A stretch of DNA of 64,000 bases, taken from an uncultured Eggerthellaceae bacterium (GTDB lineage Bacteria; Actinomycetota; Coriobacteriia; Coriobacteriales; Eggerthellaceae). Position 1 is the first letter of the stretch, and the number at the start of each line of letters is the position of its first letter. Below the pieces are notes generated by a model, which worked only from the letters and a program-made list of their open reading frames with translations, did no database searches and was not told the origin of the DNA. Shown piece after piece: positions 53,675 to 61,518 of the stretch. Position numbers and translations under genes: made by a program. The stretch is taken from contig CAJUQH010000008.1 in assembly GCA_910588095.1 (NCBI GenBank), positions 1 to 64,000 of the forward strand, read 5' to 3'.

Positions 53675-54403
53675 ATGAAGTACCGCATCCATGGTCACCG
53701 ACATGCCGATTTCCTATTTCCAGAGCTACCAGAGTACAAGCAACTGTGGGCTGAGATCCGTGAGTCACTCGATGCCATTACAGAGCAGATGATCATCGAC
53801 GAATTCGAGGGCGAGGCGCGCAAGGCCAAGTCGATCAGCCAAGCGATCAACCGGCTCATCAAAAGAGAGATGGTCACCCGCGGATGGAACGAGGAGAGCT
53901 ACATCTTCGCAGACGCAGCCTATGGAAGGATGGCGAAGGGAACGTGGCGGCTTGATTTTGCCAAGGGGGAGCTGAGCGTCGAGGTGGCCTTCAACCATCG
54001 ATCGGACATCTCGTGGAACCTTATCAAGCCGACGTTGGCAAGCGAGTTGAACCATGTAACGAAGGCGATTCAAACAAGCGGCGGCGTCATCGTGACAGCA
54101 ACGCAGGCGATGAAAGCAGCTGGTGGTTTCGATAGTGCCATTGGGACCTTTGAGGACTACGTCCAGTACCTGAAACCGATGGCGGGCATGTTGCCAGCGC
54201 CCTTGTTGATTGTCGGCCTAGAGGCGCCCGAGACGTTCTCGGTCACCCAGTTGCCTACCGGCGTTGGCAACAACAAGATGGGCGCTGTGAACCAGCGGAT
54301 CATCGCGACGCTCGACGGCCTTATGGCCTGCCCTAAATGCGGAAGCGTCATCGATGACGAAGCGGATGCCTGCCCGTTCTGTAGCAGGCGGCTCATAAGA
54401 TAG
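53675..54403 (+). CDS. BglII/BstYI-like type II restriction endonuclease with zinc ribbon
   Basis: 242 residues from the ATG at 53675; an in-frame ATG at 53606 would add 23 residues and has its own GAGGG site. The body resembles the BglII/BstYI family: LWAEIRESLDAITEQ early, then TWRLDFAKGELSVEVAFNHR with a D-ExAF-like catalytic pair, then APLLIVGLEAPE. Its last 25 residues (MACPKCGSVIDDEADACPFC) form a four-Cys zinc ribbon not usual in that family. The neighbouring m5C methylase and Vsr support the restriction role. The assignment to BglII-like is by motif order only. Confidence 0.65.
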   Translation: MKYRIHGHRHADFLFPELPEYKQLWAEIRESLDAITEQMIIDEFEGEARKAKSISQAINRLIKREMVTRGWNEESYIFADAAYGRMAKGTWRLDFAKGELSVEVAFNHRSDISWNLIKPTLASELNHVTKAIQTSGGVIVTATQAMKAAGGFDSAIGTFEDYVQYLKPMAGMLPAPLLIVGLEAPETFSVTQLPTGVGNNKMGAVNQRIIATLDGLMACPKCGSVIDDEADACPFCSRRLIR

Positions 54404-54436
54404 ACGTGGCACGCTGAACTCTAGTAGCGCTAGGGT

Positions 54437-54461
54437 GAGACAAATCACCCGACCCTGTCAC
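54437..54461 (+). repeat. Direct repeat, left copy
   Basis: GAGACAAATCACCCGACCC plus TGTCAC; the same 25 bases recur at 55091-55115 with one mismatch. Together with the preceding GGGT it makes a GGGTGA/TCACCC hairpin. The pair brackets the 187-residue orphan gene. Confidence 0.7.
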
Positions 54462-54484
54462 ACCGTCACACGGAGGACGCCTGT

Positions 54485-55048
54485 ATGAGCTTTTTGAAAA
54501 AACTACGGGATTCCCTTGAATCAAATGGCAAGCCAGGCTGTGAATCGGGTCGCGAATCGAACGACCAACCGAAAGATGCGCCAGACCGTAAAGCGAATAG
54601 CCACGAACATTATCCTTACTTGGGCAGATGCCGAGCTATCTGGAAGAGGTTCGTTCCTCCTAGGGGCCAATCGAACACCCTTCAAGGAGAGCTCCTTCGG
54701 GAAACCGAGGCGCTGCGATATGAGGCTCAGAACAATGGAAACTTCAATTGGGATGAATACTTTTCGTATTTCTGCGACTTCATTAAGGAGACCCTGAACG
54801 AACAGGAAGCACTGCCGGAAGACATGAGGGCAGCAGCATGCGATGCCGCCGATCACATTAAGGCATGCGGGGAATATGGCAGAAGATTCAACGATGGGCT
54901 GATTCCTGACGATGAACTCGATACCGACATGATCGCCTGCGTTGATGACGCGCCGTACGACGTCATCGAAAATGCAATCGGATGCATGGATGCGCTCGTT
55001 GGAGGCGCGGCCATTCCTCATGCGCCCAACCCAGCGATCCCGCGATAG
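54485..55048 (+). CDS. Hypothetical protein (cassette-like orphan)
   Basis: 187 residues, hydrophilic, family unknown. The N-terminus is Lys/Asn/Ser-rich and probably disordered. A more ordered part from about residue 60 (LQGELLRETEALRYEAQNNG, FSYFCDFIKETLNEQEALPE) looks helical and acidic, with several cysteines. ACGGAGGACGCC precedes the ATG. It lies between two 25-bp direct repeats in the island, next to a restriction system and a broken IS30 element, so a mobile cassette or defence-linked role is possible but unproven. Confidence 0.55.
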   Translation: MSFLKKLRDSLESNGKPGCESGRESNDQPKDAPDRKANSHEHYPYLGRCRAIWKRFVPPRGQSNTLQGELLRETEALRYEAQNNGNFNWDEYFSYFCDFIKETLNEQEALPEDMRAAACDAADHIKACGEYGRRFNDGLIPDDELDTDMIACVDDAPYDVIENAIGCMDALVGGAAIPHAPNPAIPR

Positions 55049-55090
55049 GACATGCGGCCCAAGAGATAAGGCCCTAAAGAGGGACCCACC

Positions 55091-55115
55091 GAGACAAATC
55101 ACCCGACCCCGTCAC
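55091..55115 (+). repeat. Direct repeat, right copy
   Basis: Second copy of the 25-base repeat at 54437-54461, one mismatch. The IS30 transposase frame ends inside it, so the repeat marks the junction that truncated the transposase. Confidence 0.7.
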
Positions 55116-55777
55116 GACATCTCGCACGCCCGAGCGCGCTGCTCTTCGGGCAGAGCGCAGAACGCCGCGTAGGAGCGCTCTTCTCCGTGCGAGGTCAGCT
55201 TGCGTTCGCTCTGCTCTTTGCGCGGTCTGTAATCGACCCGCCGTCGGAAGTCCATGGGCGACATGGAGAAGTAGCCGCGCTCGGCCCAGCGGTAGAGGGT
55301 GGAGGGCGCAAGCCCCAGATGCGGCTTGGCCAGGCAGATCTGCTCGGGAGACTTGCCATCCAGGATGGCCGAGCGGATCTCGAAGGCGATCCTTTCGAAG
55401 TCCTCCTCGCGACGGTTGACGCCACGCCTGGATTCCGATCGCGTCTTCTCGGAAGCGGCCTGCGCTAGGGCCGCCTTGTACTCCATGCGCTGCCTGCGTC
55501 CGCACTTCCTGGTATAGGCCATGCAGCCGTTGCAGGTCCAGGGCCAACGCAACAGATGAGAGCAGGAGACGTCTTCCGGATCCGCCGACACGATCTCGCC
55601 GCGGCGCTCTCCGTCCTTCCAGGTGCGATGACGCTTCACTTCTTCGGTCACGGCCGCGGACGAGCGTCCGATCGACCTCGCTATCTCGCGGCAGCCCTTT
55701 CGCTTGTCCAACCCGTTCTGAATGGCCTCCCGGTCGGCCTTGTCGATGCGGCAGTAAGCCCTGTTATCGCCATCCAT
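55112..55777 (-). pseudogene. IS30-family transposase, truncated
   Basis: 221 residues of the N-terminal DNA-binding part: IDKADREAIQNGLDKRKGC, REIARSIGRSSAAVTEEVKRH (first helix-turn-helix), a Cys-rich CSHLLRWPWTCNGC segment and GKSPEQICLAKPHLGLAPSTLYRWAE (second helix-turn-helix). The frame stops at RARACEMS, exactly where the first catalytic Asp of the DDE domain should follow; the integrase core is absent. The lost half coincides with the direct repeat at 55091-55115. The element is therefore dead. Confidence 0.85.
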
Positions 55778-55850
55778 GATGGCCCCTTCCTGCAGGCTGG
55801 ATCCGCACTGCATCCCCATGCCGCAGCGGCGGTCCTGCAAGGGCCATTCT

Positions 55851-55881
55851 CATACTCAGCTGAACTGTTCAGCTGAGTATG
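55851..55881. repeat. 31-bp perfect palindrome
   Basis: CATACTCAGCTGAAC (55851-55865), a single central T, then its exact complement to 55881. A further GTTCAGCTAAC occurs at about 55909. It lies just upstream of the IS30 remnant and 180 bases before the precursor-peptide gene. It could be two abutted IS ends, or a large operator. The remaining 55882-56062 holds only a weak 25-codon frame. Confidence 0.8.
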
Positions 55882-56062
55882 GTGGCAACCATGCTCAAAA
55901 GGGGTGGTGTTCAGCTAACCTCGCAAATTAACAATTCTAAGACGAGAATGAGGACAGTTGCGTTGTTCGTGGAGTATACCTTCGAGCGCTTGAAGAGATT
56001 AGGTGGTTCTGAGAGAATGCTCTAAAAAGAAAATGATGGATAGAATTCGGGAAGGAGAGATT

Positions 56063-56164
56063 ATGGAGTACACCAAGCCTGTGGTTCTGAAGCCCGAAAC
56101 GGTTAACATGGCCAAGTGCGGTGACGGTCCTTGCGGAAGGCCCTGCAGCGCAAACAAGGCTTAG
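56063..56164 (+). CDS. Candidate RiPP precursor peptide, 33 residues
   Basis: ATG at 56063 preceded by the strong ribosome site GAAGGAGAG; TAG at 56162-56164. The product has a leader-like N-terminus MEYTKPVVLKPETVNMA and a core KCGDGPCGRPCSANKA with Cys19, Cys24 and Cys28 in a C-x4-C-x3-C pattern rich in Gly and Pro. It is too short for usual gene callers. Position, first in a run with two radical-SAM/SPASM enzymes, and the following weak terminator argue that it is the modified substrate (sactipeptide- or ranthipeptide-like thioether peptide, type undetermined). Confidence 0.75.
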   Translation: MEYTKPVVLKPETVNMAKCGDGPCGRPCSANKA

Positions 56165-56190
56165 TCCAGATTGAACACAAGGTATCGCGG

Positions 56191-56223
56191 GGCGCAGGGT
56201 TTCTTCTCTGCGTCTTTCTTTTT
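56191..56223 (+). terminator. Attenuating terminator after the precursor gene
   Basis: GGCGCAG (56191-56197) pairs with CTGCGTC (56208-56214, one G-U) around a 10-base loop, followed by TTTCTTTTT. It sits between the precursor and the first maturase, where a partial terminator would keep precursor transcripts more abundant than enzyme transcripts. Confidence 0.7.
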
Positions 56224-56263
56224 GTGGTCGACTTTTCTACGGCGTCTAATTCGGGGTTTCCAG

Positions 56264-57760
56264 ATGTTCTATAAAATACGTAATGATATTTTATTCAGGC
56301 AATATGATCACCATGGCTACATTACGGATAATTCCGATTACGGATATCGCTTTCTTGACGATTCGAGTTCCCGTCCTGGCGAGACTTTTGTATCTGAGAG
56401 CGGCGCGATCATGCTTTCGACGTTGGGCAAAAGCCCCAGAAACATCGAGAACATAGCAGATGACTTGATGCGGATATTTAGGGGTGTTGGTCGAGAAGAC
56501 CTGAAGTCCGATGTTGTCGATTTTTTTCGCACTCTTGTCGAAAAGGGATACTTGAGCGAAGGCTTAACTGCTTTATCTTGCATCGACCGTAATCCGCCTT
56601 CCTTGTCTGAGTCATCCTATGGGGAGAGAGCCCCAATCGTGCCGATGGAAGATTGTGCGGGAGGAGTGATGGGTCCCAATGACTTCCTCAGGAGCATACA
56701 TTTTGATGTCGCAGGTGCATGCAACGAGCACTGCGTCCATTGCTATATTCCGGACGAATGCAAGAAAAAAACAATTAAGACGAGCTTATTTTTGAGGATT
56801 CTTGAAGAGGCAAGAAACCTTAACGCCATCCACGTGACCCTGTCTGGCGGCGAGCCTCTTCTCCATAAGAACTTCAACGGCCTCCTAGAACGCTGCAGGG
56901 AACTCGACCTTTCAGTCAATGTCCTGTCAAACCTGACCTTACTAAGCGACGACCACGTTTCGGAAATGGCGAAGAATCCGCTCCTCTCTGTTCAGGCCTC
57001 GCTCTACTCGATGGACCCTTTGGTACACGACTCAACCACTGGCCTGACCGGCAGCTTCAATAAGACAGTTAATGGGATTTTAAGGTTGATTGAAGCTGGA
57101 ATTCCAGTGCAGATCTCTTGTCCTGTAATGAAGCAAAACAAGGATAGCTTCCTTGATGTCGTCGTATGGGGAAGAGATCATAATGTCGCTGTGGCCATAA
57201 ATCCCGTGATATTCGCTTCATATGATCATTCCGGGAGCAATCTGGATAACCGCATATCACTAGATGAACTTGACACCGTGCTAGATAAGGAGATGTCGGA
57301 GGGATATGCGTCCGTCATGCAAGAGGCGGCATCGGAGAAAGAGCTTCTGACAGGAAAGGACCCTGTCTGTTCTGTGTGCAGGTACAGTCTTTGCGTCTCG
57401 GTTGAGGGGAACGTCTTTCCGTGCGCTGGGTGGCAATCGAACGTTGTCGGGAACCTCAACGTGAGCACTTTGAAGGAAGTGTGGGAGGAGTCGGAAAAGA
57501 TCAGATGGCTGCGAGGCATCAAAAGGGAAGCTTTCCCTAAATGCGTTAACTGCGAAAACCGAGGCTATTGCACCGTTTGCATGATGACTAACGCCAACGA
57601 GGATCCAGACGGCAATCCGTTTTTCATCGACAAATTCCACTGCGCGGTTGCCTCCAAGACTCGACGCAAGGTGTTGGATTTCCTCGAATCCCAACAGGGG
57701 ACGAGATCGGACCCTCAAAGTGCTGTTGAAGAAGTCAGCGCGAGCGACGCGAAGGACTAG
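56264..57760 (+). CDS. Radical SAM/SPASM peptide maturase with PqqD-like domain
   Basis: 498 residues from the ATG at 56264; upstream frame is not conserved-looking. Residues 1-100 resemble the PqqD/RRE fold that binds leader peptides (SESGAIMLSTLGKSPRNIEN to LVEKGYL). The radical SAM core has C153-x3-C157-x2-C160 (CNEHCVHC) and LSGGEPLLH. The SPASM region has CSVCRYSLCVSVEGNVFPCA, GNL, then FPKCVNCENRGYCTVC and a final Cys, able to bind two auxiliary 4Fe-4S clusters. Such enzymes install thioether or other crosslinks on RiPP precursors. It is 17 bases upstream of the UvrA-like gene. Base composition is visibly AT-richer than the flanking chromosome. Confidence 0.9.
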   Translation: MFYKIRNDILFRQYDHHGYITDNSDYGYRFLDDSSSRPGETFVSESGAIMLSTLGKSPRNIENIADDLMRIFRGVGREDLKSDVVDFFRTLVEKGYLSEGLTALSCIDRNPPSLSESSYGERAPIVPMEDCAGGVMGPNDFLRSIHFDVAGACNEHCVHCYIPDECKKKTIKTSLFLRILEEARNLNAIHVTLSGGEPLLHKNFNGLLERCRELDLSVNVLSNLTLLSDDHVSEMAKNPLLSVQASLYSMDPLVHDSTTGLTGSFNKTVNGILRLIEAGIPVQISCPVMKQNKDSFLDVVVWGRDHNVAVAINPVIFASYDHSGSNLDNRISLDELDTVLDKEMSEGYASVMQEAASEKELLTGKDPVCSVCRYSLCVSVEGNVFPCAGWQSNVVGNLNVSTLKEVWEESEKIRWLRGIKREAFPKCVNCENRGYCTVCMMTNANEDPDGNPFFIDKFHCAVASKTRRKVLDFLESQQGTRSDPQSAVEEVSASDAKD

Positions 57761-57777
57761 ATGGGAGCCGCGCAAGT

Positions 57778-60114
57778 ATGGAAAAGCTGACTATAAGAGA
57801 TGCTCATGAGCACAATCTGAAGCATATCGATTTGGATATCCCTCTCGATTCTTTCACCTGCGTCACTGGTTGCTCTGGATGCGGCAAATCTTCCCTGGTG
57901 TTCGATACCATCTATGCAGAGAGCCAGCGAGGCTTCCTCGAGGGCATGACAGGGAACCTCTACGGCCAAAAGCTGATGAACAAGCCTAAGGTTGGATCCA
58001 TTGAAAATCTTCACCCAGCCTTGAATGTTTCTCAGAACTACTACAACGTAAATCCTAGATCCACGGTAGGAACCGTTACGGAGATCGCCTATTATCTTCG
58101 CTCCATCTTTGCGATCGTAAATAGTAGTAAATCTCAGGACGTTACCGAAAGCACCTTCTCGTCAAACAACCCGAAGTCTGCATGCCCAAATTGTTCTGGC
58201 CTGGGCATAGAAAGCGCTGTGTCCGAATCTCTCTTAATTCCCGATCACGAGGTAACGCTGAGAAATGGAGGGATTCTCTTCTTTAAGGGTTCCCCCGAGA
58301 GTAAAGAGCAGAAATACCTTGAGGCTCTGTGCGAGCACTACGGAATAGACGTTGAAAAAAAGGTGTCCGAATTATCCGAGCGTGAGCTTGATCTTCTTCT
58401 CCACGCAGATGAGGGAATACGCTATCAGCTTTCATATAAAGAGGGAAAGCGGAAGAAGCGTCACTACATACGCCTAGAGGGCGCCCTTCCTGCCATTATG
58501 AAGCGCATGTCAGATTGCGAATCGTCTTCGGAGCGGTTATCTGCATTTGGTCGGTTCACGGAAGAGAGGCCGTGTTCTACTTGCGGGGGAGCGAAGCTTC
58601 GCCCTGATGTCCTAGCCTATAAGGTGGATGGGGTGAACTATGGCGAGGCGGAGCATATGGAACTAACTTTACTTCGCTCATGGCTTTGCGAGATAAAGAA
58701 TCGCAAAGCTTCTATGCCCCGCGATGAGGCCATTGCCCAACTTGTAGACGGCGCGATTTGCAAGCTGAATGCCCTGATTAAGCTCAACGCTGGCTACCTT
58801 TCTCTCGCCAGGACCGTCCCCTCTCTTTCTGACGGAGAGCGACAGCGGGTTCGAATAGCGACGCAACTTACATGCTCTCTAAGAGGTTTGCTCTACATCT
58901 TTGACGAACCTTGCAAGGGGCTACACGCCAGAGATATCGGCAAAATAACGCGAGCAACGAAAGAACTAGTCAATCGAGGCAATACTGTCATCGCTATCGA
59001 ACATAACAAGCAGTACATATCCTCTGCGGAAAACATTGTCGAACTGGGGCCAGTCGGTGGACCAGAGGGGGGCTATCTAACAGATGGAACTCCGCATTAT
59101 GCCGAAAGCCAGCCGCTGTCTTTCAAAGCCCCCTTTGAGGCAGGTCGGTTTTTCGAGGTCGGTGGAATTTCCTTCCGCAACATAAAGGGGCAGACGGCCC
59201 GGTTCCCCGTAGGGGGAATTACCTGCATCACCGGCGTTTCCGGTTCCGGAAAATCAACACTGGCAACGGCAATCGCCAAGTGCTTTGCCTCGATCAACGG
59301 AGGTTGTTGCGAGTATTTCCGCGGTTGCGACTCCGTCAAACAGGTTATCCGGGTGAATCAAGCTCCCGTGGGGAAAACCCCTAGGTCGACCGTCGTTTCC
59401 TACTTGGGAATCTTCGACGACGTGCGCTCTCTATTCGCGAGAACGGATTCGGCAAAGAAGCTTAAGCTTGGGACGTCCCAATTCAGCATGAACGTCAAGG
59501 GTGGACGTTGTGAGTGCTGCCAGGGCACCGGTCTGCAAAAAATCGAATTGGATTATCTACCTAACTCTTACATAACTTGCCCAGAGTGCGGCGGAAAGAG
59601 GTTTAACGACAAAGTCCTGTCCGTTACGTATCGAGGTATGACCATATTGGATGTCCTCGATACCCCAGTTGCGGATATGGTCGATGTTTTCAACAACTCG
59701 AAGAAGATAAGCTCTGCTCTTACAAGCATGGTGCAACTCGGTCTCGGCTATCTGAGGCTCGGCCAGATGTCCATGAGCCTTTCTGGCGGCGAGGCGCAGA
59801 GGATTAAGCTGGCAAGAGCTCTCGGCGTTCCCTCCCATGGGAAGAACCTATACATACTGGATGAGCCAACATCTGGTTTGAGCGATATCGACATAGAGAG
59901 ATTCATGAAAGTTCTTTTCTCTCTGCAGGAAAAGGGCGACACCATTCTGGCTATCGAACATAACGTTGAGTTTATCGCCGCTGTCTCTGATTACATCATC
60001 GATTTTGGCCTTGCCGGCGGGGAGGCGGGCGGGACAATCGTCAGCCAGGGTTTGCCAACTACCGTGTTTGCAGACGCGTCATCATCGCTCCATGGGCTTG
60101 ACAGCATGGTTTAG
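57778..60114 (+). CDS. UvrA2/DrrC-like ABC protein
   Basis: 778 residues with two ABC modules of the UvrA type. First Walker A GCSGCGKSSLVFD (about 31), second GVSGSGKSTLA (about 486). Signatures LSDGERQRVRIATQL and LSGGEAQRIKLARAL; Walker B segments FDEPCKGLHARD and LDEPTSGLSD. Zinc modules CPNCSGLG, CSTCGG and CECCQGTG to CPECGG. The roughly 130-residue UvrB-binding stretch that normally separates the RSTVGTVTEI block from the FSSNNPKSACPNC-type block is missing, as in UvrA2 and the daunorubicin-resistance protein DrrC. Embedded between two radical SAM genes, it is probably a self-resistance factor rather than core repair. Confidence 0.88.
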   Translation: MEKLTIRDAHEHNLKHIDLDIPLDSFTCVTGCSGCGKSSLVFDTIYAESQRGFLEGMTGNLYGQKLMNKPKVGSIENLHPALNVSQNYYNVNPRSTVGTVTEIAYYLRSIFAIVNSSKSQDVTESTFSSNNPKSACPNCSGLGIESAVSESLLIPDHEVTLRNGGILFFKGSPESKEQKYLEALCEHYGIDVEKKVSELSERELDLLLHADEGIRYQLSYKEGKRKKRHYIRLEGALPAIMKRMSDCESSSERLSAFGRFTEERPCSTCGGAKLRPDVLAYKVDGVNYGEAEHMELTLLRSWLCEIKNRKASMPRDEAIAQLVDGAICKLNALIKLNAGYLSLARTVPSLSDGERQRVRIATQLTCSLRGLLYIFDEPCKGLHARDIGKITRATKELVNRGNTVIAIEHNKQYISSAENIVELGPVGGPEGGYLTDGTPHYAESQPLSFKAPFEAGRFFEVGGISFRNIKGQTARFPVGGITCITGVSGSGKSTLATAIAKCFASINGGCCEYFRGCDSVKQVIRVNQAPVGKTPRSTVVSYLGIFDDVRSLFARTDSAKKLKLGTSQFSMNVKGGRCECCQGTGLQKIELDYLPNSYITCPECGGKRFNDKVLSVTYRGMTILDVLDTPVADMVDVFNNSKKISSALTSMVQLGLGYLRLGQMSMSLSGGEAQRIKLARALGVPSHGKNLYILDEPTSGLSDIDIERFMKVLFSLQEKGDTILAIEHNVEFIAAVSDYIIDFGLAGGEAGGTIVSQGLPTTVFADASSSLHGLDSMV

Positions 60115-60164
60115 CCTTCAGCGGCTATTCCATTTGCTACTAACCACAAGCGACTACTTGAAAG

Positions 60165-61244
60165 ATGGATGAGGAAACGATGACCATCAACGATGAGAGC
60201 AGATTGAAGCAATGCGAAATCATTTTGACGCAAGGCTGTAATCTGCGTTGTGATTTTTGCTTCGAAAAAGAGGTCGGTTACCGATCAAGCGACCAGCTTA
60301 AATTCGAGGATCTAAGGCGCTTGGTTGACCTTTGCGGGGAGGCCGGGGTTCGCTATCTGTTCCTTACAGGAGGCGAACCTCTCCTGTATCCGAATCTTAT
60401 CGAAATCCTCCAATATGTAAGTGAGAACCATCCCTCTATCACACCCACGATAGCAACGAACGGCATGCTGCTTGCCGACATCAACTTTTGCCGGCTTTTG
60501 CTCGATGCGGGGCTCAAATATCTTGATGTATCAATGAAGGGGGCAAGCTCCGAAAGCTGGATCCGTTCAACCGGTTGCGATGGCTTTTCCAAGCAAATGA
60601 AGGCTATTCGCAATCTCTCTTCAACGCCAATCGAATTCACCTGCTCTATGGTTGTCACACACGATAACGTCGCTGAGGTTTGCGATGCAGCACAGATGGC
60701 CTACGACAACGGAGCCAAGCAATTCTCTTTCACCTTCTACATTGACAATTCTCATCTCCAGGAGAAGGATCGAGCTTATCTGGTGAAGAACAATCCGATC
60801 TCATTGATTGAGGCTTTCATTTCTCAAACAGAGCGTTTGTGCTCCATAACGGATGACTGGTGGGTTGAATACAGTTATCCGTTATGCATATTCACCAAAG
60901 AGCAATTGAGGATACTGGAAGGAAGACTAGCTGGCCCGTGTCAAATACATCTAGGAAATGCGATAACGGTAAACACGCACATGGAGTTAATGCCTTGCGA
61001 TATGTACATCGACACCAATCTGGGCAGATTTGGGAAGGAGTTCTCCACTTCTCGCGAATTGAAGAAGCTATTAGAGAGCCGCGATGTTCAAGGTGCGTTG
61101 AGGGATATTCGCAGGCTACCGTCTCCGAAATGCGTGTCATGTGAATATCTGGAGCATTGCTACGGCGGATGCCCTGTAACGTGGAAGAATTACTCCTTTG
61201 ACTCGCTAATGAGCTTCAAGGAAGAGGCGTTCGGCTCCTTTTGA
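60165..61244 (+). CDS. Second radical SAM/SPASM protein
   Basis: 359 residues. Radical SAM motif C25-x3-C29-x2-C32 (CNLRCDFC) followed by FEKEV, and LFLTGGEPLLYPN. The C-terminal region has GPCQIHLGNAITVNTHMELMPCD and PKCVSCEYLEHCYGGCP, a SPASM/twitch-type cluster domain. There is no PqqD-like N-terminus, so it may act after, or with the leader-binding help of, the first enzyme. An alternative ATG at 60180 follows GAGGAAACG. Last gene of the RiPP-like operon; AT-rich like its partners. Confidence 0.88.
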   Translation: MDEETMTINDESRLKQCEIILTQGCNLRCDFCFEKEVGYRSSDQLKFEDLRRLVDLCGEAGVRYLFLTGGEPLLYPNLIEILQYVSENHPSITPTIATNGMLLADINFCRLLLDAGLKYLDVSMKGASSESWIRSTGCDGFSKQMKAIRNLSSTPIEFTCSMVVTHDNVAEVCDAAQMAYDNGAKQFSFTFYIDNSHLQEKDRAYLVKNNPISLIEAFISQTERLCSITDDWWVEYSYPLCIFTKEQLRILEGRLAGPCQIHLGNAITVNTHMELMPCDMYIDTNLGRFGKEFSTSRELKKLLESRDVQGALRDIRRLPSPKCVSCEYLEHCYGGCPVTWKNYSFDSLMSFKEEAFGSF

Positions 61245-61463
61245 TTCTCCATTCCATTGAAATAGATAGGTTGTACTGGTCAAGCTTCGCAGACGCTTTT
61301 TTCATCTTTCCTAGAATTCAGTGGACGCCGAAGCTGTTTTTTCCAGACGGCACGTAGACGGCAGCATCGAAGTAAAGCGCGTCACTCGTCCCAATTCCAC
61401 ACCTTAAGTCTGATGATCGCGTATGAACTGCAGGACACCCACAAAAACGCTCCTTAAAAGAAA

Positions 61464-61490
61464 CGGGCGCCTCCTCAGAAGAAGCGCCCG
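61464..61490 (-). terminator. guaA terminator
   Basis: CGGGCGC (61464-61470) and GCGCCCG (61484-61490) form a 7-bp stem; on the minus strand it is followed by TTTCTTTT. It lies 29 bases after the guaA stop. The rest of 61245-61518 has no gene I can support; it probably holds the right edge of the island. Confidence 0.8.
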
Positions 61491-61518
61491 ACTAGAACGA
61501 CAAACGGAGCAGATTATT

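Noticed and set aside
55948..56025. 25-codon frame (MRTVALFVEYTFERLKRLGG...) ahead of the precursor gene
   Set aside because: No good ribosome site and no RiPP-like core; could be chance in the leader region.
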